This document shows, in pieces, positions 56,507-64,000 of a stretch of DNA of 64,000 nt. The notes below the pieces were generated by a model. The model saw nothing but the letters and a program-made list of their open reading frames with translations, was not told the DNA's origin and did not search any database. The position numbers were made by a program, and so were the translations under genes. The stretch is from the NCBI GenBank assembly GCA_963789005.1, contig CAWBIZ010000005.1, positions 310,001-374,000 of the forward strand. The letters are read 5' to 3'. The stretch comes from DASSUW01 sp963789005 (lineage in GTDB: Bacteria; Actinomycetota; Thermoleophilia; Solirubrobacterales; Solirubrobacteraceae). How positions within the stretch are numbered: the first letter of the stretch is position 1; each line of letters opens with the position of its first letter.

Positions 56507-58243
56507 GTGAGCCAAGACCTCGAGCGCGGCCGCCGGCATTTCGCGCAAGCTGACTGGGGCGCCGCGCGCGACGCGTATGCCTCCGCGCTCGCGGCCGACC
56601 CGGGCGATCCGGCGGCGCTCGACGGGCTGGGGCAGTCGCTGTGGTGGCTGGGCGAGCGGGAGGCCGGGATCGAGCGCCGGCGCGAGGCGTACGCGGCGTA
56701 CCAGCGCCGTGGTGACGCGCGGCGCGCCGGTGGCGTGGCGGTGTACCTCGCGGGCGAGCACCGCATCGACCGGCGCGCGGCCGAGGCCTCCGGATGGCTG
56801 GCCCGCGCGCGTCGCCTCCTCGACGGGGAGCGAGCGGTGCCGGAGCTGGGCTGGCTGGCGATCGAGGACGCCAAGCGGGCCGGCGATCCGCGGGACGCCG
56901 AGCGGCACGCGCGGGCCGCGCTCGAGCTCGCTCACGAGATCGCGGACCCGGACATCGAGTGCATGGCGCTGGCCCAGGTCGGCCGCGCGGCCGTCCGCCA
57001 GGGCCGCATCGACGAGGGGGTGGCGCTGCTCGACGAGGCGATGACCGTCGCGCTCGGCGGCGAGACGCGCGACCCGCTGGCGTGCGGCGACGCGTGCTGC
57101 ACGACGCTGGTGGTGTGCGACGGCCTCGCCGACCTCGACCGCGCCGCACAGTGGTGCGAGGCGGTCGTCGACTTCGCCGAGCGCCGCCGCTTCGTCCCTG
57201 TCCAGTCGTGGTGCCGGGCGATCTACGGCGCCGTCCTCGTCCGCGCCGGCGACTGGGCCCGAGCGGAGGCGGTGCTGTCGGAGGCGCTCGCGCGCCGCGC
57301 GGACCGGCGCCGCGGCCAGGGTCACGTGCTGCCGCTCGTGGTGCTGGCCGGGCTGCGCCTGCGGCAGGGTCGCACCGAGGAGGCCGCGAGGCTGCTCGAC
57401 GGCCTCGACGCTGAGCCGGCGGCGCTGGGAGCGCTGGTGCGCCTGCACCTCCAGCGCGGCGAGACGACGCTTGCCCACGCGCTTCTCGACCGCGCGGCGA
57501 CTCGGGGCGCGGCGGCGGGCGGCGACGTGCGCGGGGTCGCGGGCGGCGACGACGGCATGGCGTCAGGCGGCGACGTGCGCCGGGTCGCCGGCCGTGACGA
57601 CGACGTGGCGTCAGGCGGCGACGAGCTCGACGCGGACGTGGTCGTCCTGCGCGGCGAGCTCGCACTCGCCGAAGGCGACCTCGACGCGGCCGCCGGAGCC
57701 GCGGACCGGCTGCGCGCCGCCGCCGCCGCCCAGGTGCGCCCTGACATCGCCGCCCACGCGGCGCTGCTCGGCGGCCGGCTGGCTGCGGCACAGGGCGAGC
57801 ATGCGGCGGCGGCGCGCGAGCTCGAGGACGCGGTGGCGGCGTTCGCGGCGCTCCGGTACCCGCTCGAGGAGGCGCGGTCGCGGCTGGCGCTCGCGCGCGT
57901 GCAGGCGGCGAGCGCCTCGCCGCTCGCGCTGCCCGCCGCCCGTGCGGCGCGCGACGCGTTCGAGCGCCTGGGCGCCCGCCCCGACGCCGACGCGGCGGCC
58001 GCCCTCCTGCGCGACCTGGGCGCTGCCGGCCGGACCGCCGGCCGCGGCGAGCGCGACGAGCTGACGGCGCGCGAGCGCGAGGTGCTCGCGCTCGTGACCG
58101 CCGGCCTTTCGAACCACGAGATCGCCGGCCGGCTCGTGATCGCCCCGAAGACCGCCGAGCACCACGTCAGCCGCGTGCTCGCCAAGCTCGGCGTGCGCAG
58201 CCGCGCCGAGGCGGCGGCCCACGCCGCACGCGAAGGCCTGTAG
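56507..58243 (+). CDS. TPR-containing LuxR-family transcriptional regulator
   Basis: The 578-residue protein is mostly TPR-like helices (FAQADWGAARDAYASALAAD near the start and at least six further units). It ends in a LuxR helix-turn-helix (LTAREREVLALVTAGLSNHE then LVIAPKTAEHHVSRVLAKLG). No P-loop ATPase is present, unlike MalT-type regulators. A Gly/Asp-rich repeat (about residues 338-373) interrupts the TPRs. GTG 56507 start. It is divergent from the class V aminotransferase gene, a possible target. Confidence 0.87.
   Translation: MSQDLERGRRHFAQADWGAARDAYASALAADPGDPAALDGLGQSLWWLGEREAGIERRREAYAAYQRRGDARRAGGVAVYLAGEHRIDRRAAEASGWLARARRLLDGERAVPELGWLAIEDAKRAGDPRDAERHARAALELAHEIADPDIECMALAQVGRAAVRQGRIDEGVALLDEAMTVALGGETRDPLACGDACCTTLVVCDGLADLDRAAQWCEAVVDFAERRRFVPVQSWCRAIYGAVLVRAGDWARAEAVLSEALARRADRRRGQGHVLPLVVLAGLRLRQGRTEEAARLLDGLDAEPAALGALVRLHLQRGETTLAHALLDRAATRGAAAGGDVRGVAGGDDGMASGGDVRRVAGRDDDVASGGDELDADVVVLRGELALAEGDLDAAAGAADRLRAAAAAQVRPDIAAHAALLGGRLAAAQGEHAAAARELEDAVAAFAALRYPLEEARSRLALARVQAASASPLALPAARAARDAFERLGARPDADAAAALLRDLGAAGRTAGRGERDELTAREREVLALVTAGLSNHEIAGRLVIAPKTAEHHVSRVLAKLGVRSRAEAAAHAAREGL
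57518..57625 (+). repeat. 48-bp in-frame tandem repeat in the LuxR gene
   Basis: GGCGACGTGC recurs at 57521 and 57569, exactly 48 bp apart, with GCGTCAGGCGGCGACG also repeating at that period. It encodes GGDVRGVAGGDDGMAS, then GGDVRRVAGRDDDVAS, then a partial GGDELD: two and a third 16-residue units. Confidence 0.75.
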
Positions 58244-58253
58244 CGGGGGCCCG

Positions 58254-59630
58254 TCACGAGCCTGCGGCGGCGCCGATCCCGTTGCCGCGGAACCGGCCGT
58301 CGGGGTCGTAGCGGCGCTTGATCGCGACCAGGCGCTCCCAGACCGGCTCGGCGTACGCGTCACGGACCGGCTGCCCGGCCTCCAGCGCGTTGACGTAGAC
58401 GCCCCCGGCGGCGAACGGCGCGGTGTCCTCCCACACGCCGCGCACCCAGTCGGTGACCGGGGCCATCTCTTGGTCCGGCGAGCAGCCGATGATCCAGCTC
58501 AGCGCCCGCGCGCTGCGGTGGCCGAACGCCGTCTCGCCGGCCGCCACGCGATCGATCGCCCCGCCCATCCACGCCGTCATCACGTGCGACTGGGGCGTCG
58601 GCGCCCGCTCGAAGCCCGCGAGCAGGGCGTCGACGAAGCCGTCGCTGACCTCGGGCAGGTAGTGCAGGCGGTCGTAGTAGCCCCATCCGTGCGGGGCCGT
58701 GGCGTCGAGCATCGACTGCAGGGCGACATACGGCATCTCGCTCACGAGGTCGGCGGCGCAGCCGGCGCCGCGCAGGGGCGCGAGCAGCCGCTCTCCGGCC
58801 TCGCCGTCACCGCACCAGGCCACCGCGATGACCGCGACGGGCCCGCCCTGGAGCTCGACCGGGAACGGCGCCTCGGGCGGCGCGGTGACCAGCACCGCGA
58901 ACACGGTGAGGTCGTCGGGCGCGTCGGCCATCAGCGAGCGGGCGGCGCGGAACGCCGCCCGCGCCTGCTCCCACGGATAGATCAGGAGCCCGGCCAGCAC
59001 GGTCGGGCCGACGCGGTGCGCGCGGAACTCGAACTCGGTCACCACCGCGAAGTCCCCGCCGCCGCCGCGCAGCGCCCAGAAGAGATCTGGGTGAGAGACC
59101 GGCGACGCGCGCACGATCTCCCCGTCCGCCAGCACCACCTCGGCGGACAGCAGCGAGTCGATGGTGAGCCCGTGACGCCGCATCAGCCAGCCGAGCCCGC
59201 CGCCGAGCGTCAGGCCGCCCACGCCGGTGTGCGAGATCTGGCCCCCCGGGACTGCCAGGCCGAACTCCTGCGTCGCCGCGTCGAGCTCGCTCAGCAGCGC
59301 GCCGCCTCCCACGCGCACGACCGCGCGCTCGGGATCGACGTCGACGCGGTTGAGCCCCCGCAGGTCGAGCAGCAGCGCGCCGTCGCGCACCGAGCGACCC
59401 GATACCGAGTGCCCGCCGCCGCGGATCGTGAACGGCAGCCGCGTGCGGATGGCGGCGGCGACGTCGTCGGCGTCGCTCGCGTAGGCGACGGCCGCGGGAC
59501 GGCGATCGACGGAGCCGTTCCAGCCGGCGCGGGCACGGTCGTAGTCGGCGTCGCCCGGCTCGACGACGCGACCGACGAAGCCGGCGGCGCGCAGCGCGGC
59601 GGCGGGGGAGGTGGGGGTGACGATGCTCAT
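58254..59630 (-). CDS. FAD-dependent oxidoreductase, berberine-bridge-enzyme type
   Basis: The 458-residue VAO/PCMH-fold flavoprotein has TIRGGGHSVSGRSVRDGALL, in which the His is the usual 8-alpha flavin link. VPGGQISHTGVGGLTLGGGL follows; the Cys that makes a second flavin bond in bicovalent enzymes is absent. The C-terminal BBE segment is VWERLVAIKRRYDPDGRFRG. ATG 59630 is chosen because AAGG lies eight to nine bases before it. Substrate, perhaps a sugar or alkaloid-like alcohol, is unknown. Confidence 0.9.
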   Translation of the reverse strand: MSIVTPTSPAAALRAAGFVGRVVEPGDADYDRARAGWNGSVDRRPAAVAYASDADDVAAAIRTRLPFTIRGGGHSVSGRSVRDGALLLDLRGLNRVDVDPERAVVRVGGGALLSELDAATQEFGLAVPGGQISHTGVGGLTLGGGLGWLMRRHGLTIDSLLSAEVVLADGEIVRASPVSHPDLFWALRGGGGDFAVVTEFEFRAHRVGPTVLAGLLIYPWEQARAAFRAARSLMADAPDDLTVFAVLVTAPPEAPFPVELQGGPVAVIAVAWCGDGEAGERLLAPLRGAGCAADLVSEMPYVALQSMLDATAPHGWGYYDRLHYLPEVSDGFVDALLAGFERAPTPQSHVMTAWMGGAIDRVAAGETAFGHRSARALSWIIGCSPDQEMAPVTDWVRGVWEDTAPFAAGGVYVNALEAGQPVRDAYAEPVWERLVAIKRRYDPDGRFRGNGIGAAAGS

Positions 59631-59708
59631 GGCCGGCACCTTCTCGCCGGACGCTCTGCGGCGCGTCGGGGACCCTCCCTATTCGCTGCCCCTATCCTCC
59701 GCGCACCC

Positions 59709-61628
59709 ATGCGTGTGACCCTTCCCGACGGCTCCGAGCGCGAGCTTCCCGACGGCTCGACGGGCGCCGACCTGGCGGCCTCGATCGGCCCCGGGCTGGC
59801 GCGCGCGGCGCTCGCGATCCGGGAGGACGGGGAGGTGCGCGATCTCGCCGCTCCGCTGCATGACGGCGAGCAGGTCGCGATCGTCACCGACCGCGACGAG
59901 GACTCGCTGGCGCTGATCCGCCACGACACCGCCCATGTGCTGGCGGCCGCCGTGCTCGACCTCTATCCCGGCACCAAGATCTCGATCGGGCCCCCGATCG
60001 CGGACGGCTTCTACTACGACTTCGAGTTCCCCGAGGGCGTGACCGTCTCGGACGCCGACTTCGAGGCGCTAGAGGCCAAGATGCGCGAGCACGTGAAGGC
60101 CGACGAGCCGTTCGTGCGCGAGGACGTCCCGGTGGCGGCCGCCCTCGAGCGGTTCCGGGCTGAGGGCCAGGACTACAAGGTCGAGCTGATCGAGGACCTC
60201 GTCCGCGACGAGCAGGTCGAGACCGTCTCGCTCTACACCAACGGCCCGTTCACCGACCTCTGCCGCGGCCCGCACGCCCCCTCGACCAAGCGGGTCAAGG
60301 CATTCAAGCTCCTGTCGGTCGCGGGCGCGTACTGGCGCGGCGACGCCGACCGCCAGATGCTGACCCGCATCTACGGCACCGCCTTCCACTCCAAGGACGA
60401 CCTCGAGGAGCACCTGCAGCGCATCGAGGAGGCCCGCGCGCGCGACCACCGCAAGCTCGGCCGCGAGCTCGGCCTGTTCACGTTCTCGGAGGTCTCGCCA
60501 GGATCGACGTTCTGGCTCCCGCCGGGGACGACGCTGTTCAACCAGCTCGTCGACCTCAACCGCACGATGCAGCAGGAGCGCGGTTACGTCGAGGTGCAGA
60601 CGCCGCTCGTCTACGAGTCCGAGCTGTGGCGCACGTCAGGCCACTGGGGCAAGTACAAGGAGAACATCTTCGTCGCCGAGTACGAGGGCCGCGAGTTCGG
60701 CTTCAAGCCGATGAACTGCCCCGGGCACGCGCACCTGTTCGGGCTCCAGCGCTGGTCGTACCGCGACCTGCCCTACCGCTGCGCCGAGCCGGGCCACCTG
60801 CACCGCCGCGAGCCCAGCGGCACGCTGCACGGCCTCCTGCGCGTCCGCCATTTCGTGCAGGACGACGCGCACATCTTCTGCACCGAGGACCAGATCCAGG
60901 ACGAGGTCGCCCGCTGCCTGGACTTCGGCTTCGAGATCTACCGCATGTTCGACTTCCCGGTGCACGTCGAGCTCTCGACCCGGCCGGACGACCGGCTCGG
61001 CGACGACGCTCTCTGGGACCGCGCCGAGGGCGCGCTGGAGGCGGCACTGGCATCGCAGGCGCTCGAGTACACCGTCAACCCCGGCGACGGCGCGTTCTAC
61101 GGGCCGAAGATCGACCTGCACATGACGGACTCGCTGGGACGCTCGTGGCAGCTCGGCACCGTGCAGCTCGACTACAACCTGCCCGAGCGCTTCGACCTCA
61201 CCTACACAGGCGCCGACAACGCCGAGCACCGGCCGGTGATGATCCACCGCGCGCTGTTCGGCTCCTTCGAGCGCTTCATCGGCATCCTGATCGAGCACTA
61301 CGCCGGCGAGTTCCCGCTGTGGCTCGCGCCGGTGCAGGCAGCGGTGCTCCCGATCGCCGACCGCCACCTCGACTACGCGCGCGAGGTGACAGACGAGCTC
61401 AAGGCCGCCGGGCTGCGCGCCGAGCTCGACGAGCGCGCCGAATCGGTCGGCCGCAAGATCCGCGACGCCGAGCTGCGCAAGGTCCCCTACATGCTCGTCG
61501 TCGGCGACCGCGAGGCCGAGCAGCGGGCCGTGGCGCTGCGGCGCCATCGCGAGGGCGACCTCGGGACGCTCCCGCTCGCCGACGCGGCCGCCCGGCTGAC
61601 CGCCGAGACAAGCTCCCGCAACGGCTGA
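59709..61628 (+). CDS. thrS: Threonyl-tRNA synthetase
   Basis: The 639-residue class II synthetase has the TGS domain (MRVTLPDGSERELPDGSTGA), the editing domain (HDTAHVLAAAVLDLYPGTKI, YTNGPFTDLCRGPHAPST), the catalytic core with zinc ligands C337 (MNCPGH), H388 (QDDAHIF) and H513 (MIHRALFGS), and a C-terminal anticodon domain. It charges tRNA-Thr and clears mischarged Ser-tRNA. It precedes infC, as in many bacteria. Confidence 0.98.
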   Translation: MRVTLPDGSERELPDGSTGADLAASIGPGLARAALAIREDGEVRDLAAPLHDGEQVAIVTDRDEDSLALIRHDTAHVLAAAVLDLYPGTKISIGPPIADGFYYDFEFPEGVTVSDADFEALEAKMREHVKADEPFVREDVPVAAALERFRAEGQDYKVELIEDLVRDEQVETVSLYTNGPFTDLCRGPHAPSTKRVKAFKLLSVAGAYWRGDADRQMLTRIYGTAFHSKDDLEEHLQRIEEARARDHRKLGRELGLFTFSEVSPGSTFWLPPGTTLFNQLVDLNRTMQQERGYVEVQTPLVYESELWRTSGHWGKYKENIFVAEYEGREFGFKPMNCPGHAHLFGLQRWSYRDLPYRCAEPGHLHRREPSGTLHGLLRVRHFVQDDAHIFCTEDQIQDEVARCLDFGFEIYRMFDFPVHVELSTRPDDRLGDDALWDRAEGALEAALASQALEYTVNPGDGAFYGPKIDLHMTDSLGRSWQLGTVQLDYNLPERFDLTYTGADNAEHRPVMIHRALFGSFERFIGILIEHYAGEFPLWLAPVQAAVLPIADRHLDYAREVTDELKAAGLRAELDERAESVGRKIRDAELRKVPYMLVVGDREAEQRAVALRRHREGDLGTLPLADAAARLTAETSSRNG

Positions 61629-61637
61629 TCCGCGGGC

Positions 61638-61643
61638 TATACT
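61638..61643 (+). promoter_or_regulatory. Putative -10 of an infC promoter
   Basis: TATACT lies just after thrS in a GGCTATACT context. No good -35 is seen. It would give infC its own transcript with a leader of about 60 bases that contains a tiny frame ending KRSNPAPRSS. Confidence 0.4.
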
Positions 61644-61709
61644 CCTGTGTGTTGATTAAGCGTTCGAACCCAGCGCCGCGCTCTTCTTGACGCGCCGCCA
61701 TCACGCCTA

Positions 61710-62264
61710 GTGCCGGTCCCGAGACGGTTCGACCGGCAACCGCCTGACCGCGACCCCACCAGGATCAACGAGCGCATCCGCGTTCCCGAGGTCCGTCTGA
61801 TCGACGAGAACGGCCAGCAGGTGGGGATCATGCGCACCCAGGAGGCCCTTCGCCTGGCCCAGGAGAAGGACCTCGACCTCGTCGAGGTGGCCCCCGACGC
61901 CAAGCCGCCGGTCTGCCGCATCCTCGACTACTCCAAGTACAAGTACGAGCAGGTCCAGAAGCAGAAGGCCGCTCGCAAGCACCAGACCCAGATCAACGTC
62001 CGGGAGATCAAGTTCCGGCCGAAGATCGCCCAGCACGACTACGACACCAAGAAGGGCCATGTCGAGCGCTTCCTCAAGGGGCGCGACAAGGTCAAGGTGA
62101 CGATCATGTTCCGCGGCCGCGAGATGGCTCACCCCGAGCGCGGGGAGATGATCCTCAACCGCCTCGCGGAGGACCTCGGCGACCTCGCGGTCATCGAGCA
62201 GCGCCCGCAGCAGGACGGCCGGAACATGACGATGATGCTGGCGCCGCAGAAGGCCGCTTCGTAG
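61710..62264 (+). CDS. infC: Translation initiation factor IF-3
   Basis: The 184-residue protein has the N-domain RINERIRVPEVRLIDENGQQ, VGIMRTQEALRLAQEKDLDL and KPPVCRILDYSKYKYEQVQK, the lysine-rich linker, and the C-domain QINVREIKFRPKIAQHDYDT, KKGHVERFLKGRDKVKVTIM and MFRGREMAHPERGEMILNRL. GTG 61710 follows an in-frame stop. The usual conserved start is nearer INERIR, where no ATG or GTG exists, so an unusual ATC start is possible. The rpmI and rplT genes that normally follow are not present here. Confidence 0.96.
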   Translation: MPVPRRFDRQPPDRDPTRINERIRVPEVRLIDENGQQVGIMRTQEALRLAQEKDLDLVEVAPDAKPPVCRILDYSKYKYEQVQKQKAARKHQTQINVREIKFRPKIAQHDYDTKKGHVERFLKGRDKVKVTIMFRGREMAHPERGEMILNRLAEDLGDLAVIEQRPQQDGRNMTMMLAPQKAAS

Positions 62265-62303
62265 CGACCGGCGGCCCGCGGCGAAGACGAGCCTCTACGA
62301 ACG

Positions 62304-62327
62304 GCCAGGTCGCGGGTTCGACCTGGC
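62304..62327 (+). terminator. Hairpin downstream of infC
   Basis: GCCAGGTCG-CGGGTT-CGACCTGGC is a perfect 9-bp stem with a six-base loop 40 bases after the infC stop. No U-run follows, so it would be an actinobacterial-style terminator lacking a tail, or an RNA stabiliser. Confidence 0.5.
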
Positions 62328-62339
62328 GCGCCCGGGGTA

Positions 62340-62702
62340 ATCGACCGCCTAAAGGTAAATCACGGACAGCGAAAGGATCTCGCCGAGTCTGCGTCGCCCG
62401 CCAGCGTACCCGTCCTCGAGGCTCCGGCCCACCCGCCCATCACGTACGTCGGCGGCTGGTGGGATCGCTTCGGCGCCAGCATCATCGACTCGATCGTTCA
62501 GGTGGTCATCTTCGTTCCGTGCATCTTTGTCGGCGGTGCGTTCGACGGAGTCCTCATGTACGGCTTGATCGGGTTCGGGCTCAAGACGATTCCGAGCCTC
62601 GTGAGCCCGCTCAACCTCGTCGACTACCTGTGGGCCGCGTTCCGCGACGACCGCCGGTCGCTCCACGACCTCACAGCCGGAACGTACGTGGTCCAGAAGT
62701 AG
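62340..62702 (+). pseudogene. RDD-family membrane protein without start and middle
   Basis: The frame reads ITYVGGWWDRFGASIIDSIV and QVVIFVPCIFVGGAFDGVLM, the first RDD helix with its Arg and Asp. It continues almost at once with LIGFGLKTIPSLVSPLNLVD and RRSLHDLTAGTYVVQK, the last helix and end of the family. The central hairpin with the GxTxGK motif is missing. No ATG, GTG or TTG precedes the homology; GTG 62502 is internal to the first helix. The frame is open back to the infC stop. Likely non-functional. Confidence 0.6.
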
Positions 62703-62706
62703 ACGC

Positions 62707-63198
62707 TCAGGAGCAGTCGCCGAACGACAGCCGTACGCGCCCCCGCTCGGCTCCGTAGCGCCAGTCGAGCGGGACGCCGCAGATACGGCGGGTGACGACG
62801 AGGCGGCCGGGGAAGAACACGGCGGGCGAGTCGCCGTGACACGCCGTGAACGTCATCCGGTTCGGGTCGCCGCCGTAGTCGAGCGCGACGATGCGGCGGG
62901 CCTCCGGCGGCACGGACAGGACGAGCGTCCCGCCGGCCGGCACCGTGATCGGGAGCTTGACCCACGCGGCGCGCTCGCGCGGGATCCAGAGCTCGCGCCA
63001 TGGAGTCCGCTGCGAAGCTCGCAGGTAGCCGAGGACCGCGTCGCCGGCGACGATGTCGTCCGCCACCGGCGCGAGCTCCGTCCGCTCGAGCGCGCGGGTG
63101 CAGCCCGGCGGCTGGTCGACCTCGACCGCCTCGCTCTGCGCACCGCACCCCGCCAGTGCGGCCACCGTGAGAACCTGGGCGATGTGACGGAGCTGCAC
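62707..63198 (-). CDS. Putative lipoprotein of unknown function
   Basis: The 163-residue protein starts at GTG 63198 and has a lipoprotein signal (QVLTVAALAGCGAQ; lipobox LAGC). A beta-rich mature domain follows (WVKLPITVPAGGTLVLSVPP, ACHGDSPAVFFPGRLVVTRR). Family not recognised. It is anchored outside the membrane by inference. Its start overlaps that of the divergent epoxide hydrolase by 15 bases. Confidence 0.65.
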   Translation of the reverse strand: MQLRHIAQVLTVAALAGCGAQSEAVEVDQPPGCTRALERTELAPVADDIVAGDAVLGYLRASQRTPWRELWIPRERAAWVKLPITVPAGGTLVLSVPPEARRIVALDYGGDPNRMTFTACHGDSPAVFFPGRLVVTRRICGVPLDWRYGAERGRVRLSFGDCS

Positions 63199-64000
63199 GT
63201 CGAGCCGTTCTCGATCGAGGTGCCGGAGAGCACATTGTCGGACCTGCGGGAGCGGATCCGCCACACGCGCTGGCCGGCGCCGTCGGTCGAGGCGCCGTGG
63301 GCGCAGGGCGCCGACCTCGAGTACCTGCGCGACCTGCTCGCCTACTGGGCGGATGGGTTCGACTGGCGCGAGCAGGAGCGGCGGCTGAACGCGGTCGACC
63401 ACTTCCGCGCGCACGTCGGCGGCGTGTGGATCCACTACGTCCACGTGCGGCGGGACGGGACGCCGCTGATCCTCACCCACGGCTGGCCGAGCACGTTCGT
63501 CGAGCACCTGCAGCTGGTCCCGCATCTGGACGGCTTCGACCTCGTCATCCCGTCGCTCCCCGGCTACGGGTTCTCCGAGCGGCCCGCCCGCTGCACCACG
63601 CGCGACACCGCGCGGCTGTGGCACGAGCTGATGAAGGCCCTCGGATACGACCGCTACGGCGCCCAGGGCGGCGACTTCGGGGCGAGCGTGACGACCCACA
63701 TGGCGCTCGAGGACCCCGCGCCGCTGATCGGCATCCACCTGCACCAGATCGACGACCGTCCGCCTGCCGGCGGCCCGCCCCCGACGCCCGCCGAGCAGGA
63801 GTACGCCGCCGCGGTCGAGGCCTGGGACGCGGTCGAGCGCGGCTACAGCTCGATCCAGTCGACCAAGCCGCAGACAGTGGCCTACGGGCTCAACGACTCG
63901 CCCGCGGGCCTCGCCGCCTGGCTGGTCGAGAAGTGGCGCTCGTGGAGCGACGACCTCGAGGCCGTCGACCGCGACGTGCTGCTCACGAACCTGACGCTGT
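63184..64000 (+). CDS. Epoxide hydrolase, alpha/beta hydrolase fold (3' end beyond window)
   Basis: From GTG 63184 the first 272 residues are visible. The N-terminal EHN domain (LHVEPFSIEVPESTLSDLRE, RIRHTRWPAPS, WREQERRLNAVDHFRAHVGG) leads into the hydrolase fold with oxyanion HGWP (LILTHGWPSTFVEHLQLV). The nucleophile Asp is in AQGGDFGASVTTHMAL. The later Asp/Glu and His lie outside. It opens epoxides to diols; the physiological substrate is unknown. Confidence 0.9.
   Translation, partial: MTELHVEPFSIEVPESTLSDLRERIRHTRWPAPSVEAPWAQGADLEYLRDLLAYWADGFDWREQERRLNAVDHFRAHVGGVWIHYVHVRRDGTPLILTHGWPSTFVEHLQLVPHLDGFDLVIPSLPGYGFSERPARCTTRDTARLWHELMKALGYDRYGAQGGDFGASVTTHMALEDPAPLIGIHLHQIDDRPPAGGPPPTPAEQEYAAAVEAWDAVERGYSSIQSTKPQTVAYGLNDSPAGLAAWLVEKWRSWSDDLEAVDRDVLLTNLTL

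Noticed and set aside
57518..57625. GGD-rich repeats as an RTX calcium-binding array
   Set aside because: The repeat unit is 16 residues, not the nine-residue GGxGxDxUx pattern, and the protein is a cytoplasmic regulator.
61655..61690. A leader peptide regulating infC (ending KRSNPAPRSS)
   Set aside because: No ribosome-binding site or codon run typical of attenuation; it may be chance, so it is only mentioned under the promoter.
62265..62340. A fourth tRNA suggested by GGGTTCGACC after infC
   Set aside because: The segment folds as a simple 9-bp hairpin and lacks acceptor, D and anticodon arms.

Overview
The window is chromosomal DNA of a very GC-rich actinobacterium. GTG and TTG starts are frequent, and consecutive genes often overlap by four bases (ATGA or GTGA). 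The gene families (DUF4173 membrane protein behind an OmpR pair, serine-glyoxylate aminotransferase, XRE/MmyB regulators, molybdenum hydroxylase plus hydantoinase operon) fit a Thermoleophilia/Solirubrobacterales-type soil bacterium. That placement is inference from protein style; no rRNA is present.

Layout. 0-9.4 kb: a chemotaxis-receptor fragment with an internal stop, a DUF3533-like membrane protein, a HAD remnant, an ECF sigma factor divergent from a secreted type I pullulanase, a Crp-like regulator, a decayed Nramp transporter, a VapBC-type module and a DUF899 protein. 9.4-13.5 kb: tRNA-Gly, a carbonic-anhydrase scrap, an OmpR/kinase/DUF4173 operon and a methyltransferase. 13.5-19.6 kb: a glyoxylate/2-hydroxyacid locus. 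19.6-26.3 kb: FtsH, an epimerase, tRNA-Cys, an SLC13 transporter with a tartrate/isopropylmalate-type dehydrogenase, and tRNA-Val. 26.3-31.2 kb: an integrase scar at tRNA-Val, a small two-gene cassette, an XRE-regulated SDR with a deleted aldo/keto reductase, and a RES/Xre toxin-antitoxin pair. 31.3-33.9 kb: an L,D-transpeptidase, two ferritin-like proteins and a membrane protein. 34-41.4 kb: a five-gene operon of molybdenum hydroxylase (M, S, L subunits) and hydantoinase A/B. 41.5-52.9 kb: an accessory region with a broken tyrosine recombinase, a four-gene signalling operon, a DctP-like lipoprotein, and IS3, Hsp90-like and YaaC-like fragments. 52.9-64 kb: isochorismatase-like hydrolase, LOG protein, aldo/keto reductase, class V aminotransferase, TPR-LuxR regulator, FAD oxidoreductase, thrS, infC, an RDD remnant, a lipoprotein and the start of an epoxide hydrolase.

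The most interesting locus is the signalling operon at 43.6-47.8 kb. It encodes a receiver-only protein, two adjacent NarL-type histidine kinases and a LuxR-type response regulator. The upstream kinase has an intact ATP-binding domain but Arg in place of the phosphoacceptor His. The downstream kinase keeps that His but has lost the N box and the DxG box. Together they would make one complete kinase, which suggests an obligate split-kinase heterodimer.

A second theme is gene decay. Several genes keep recognisable ends but lack their middles (Nramp, aldo/keto reductase, RDD, probably the carbonic-anhydrase scrap), and others carry single-base frameshifts or an in-frame TAG. Real short-deletion decay and assembly or sequencing error cannot be separated from sequence alone.
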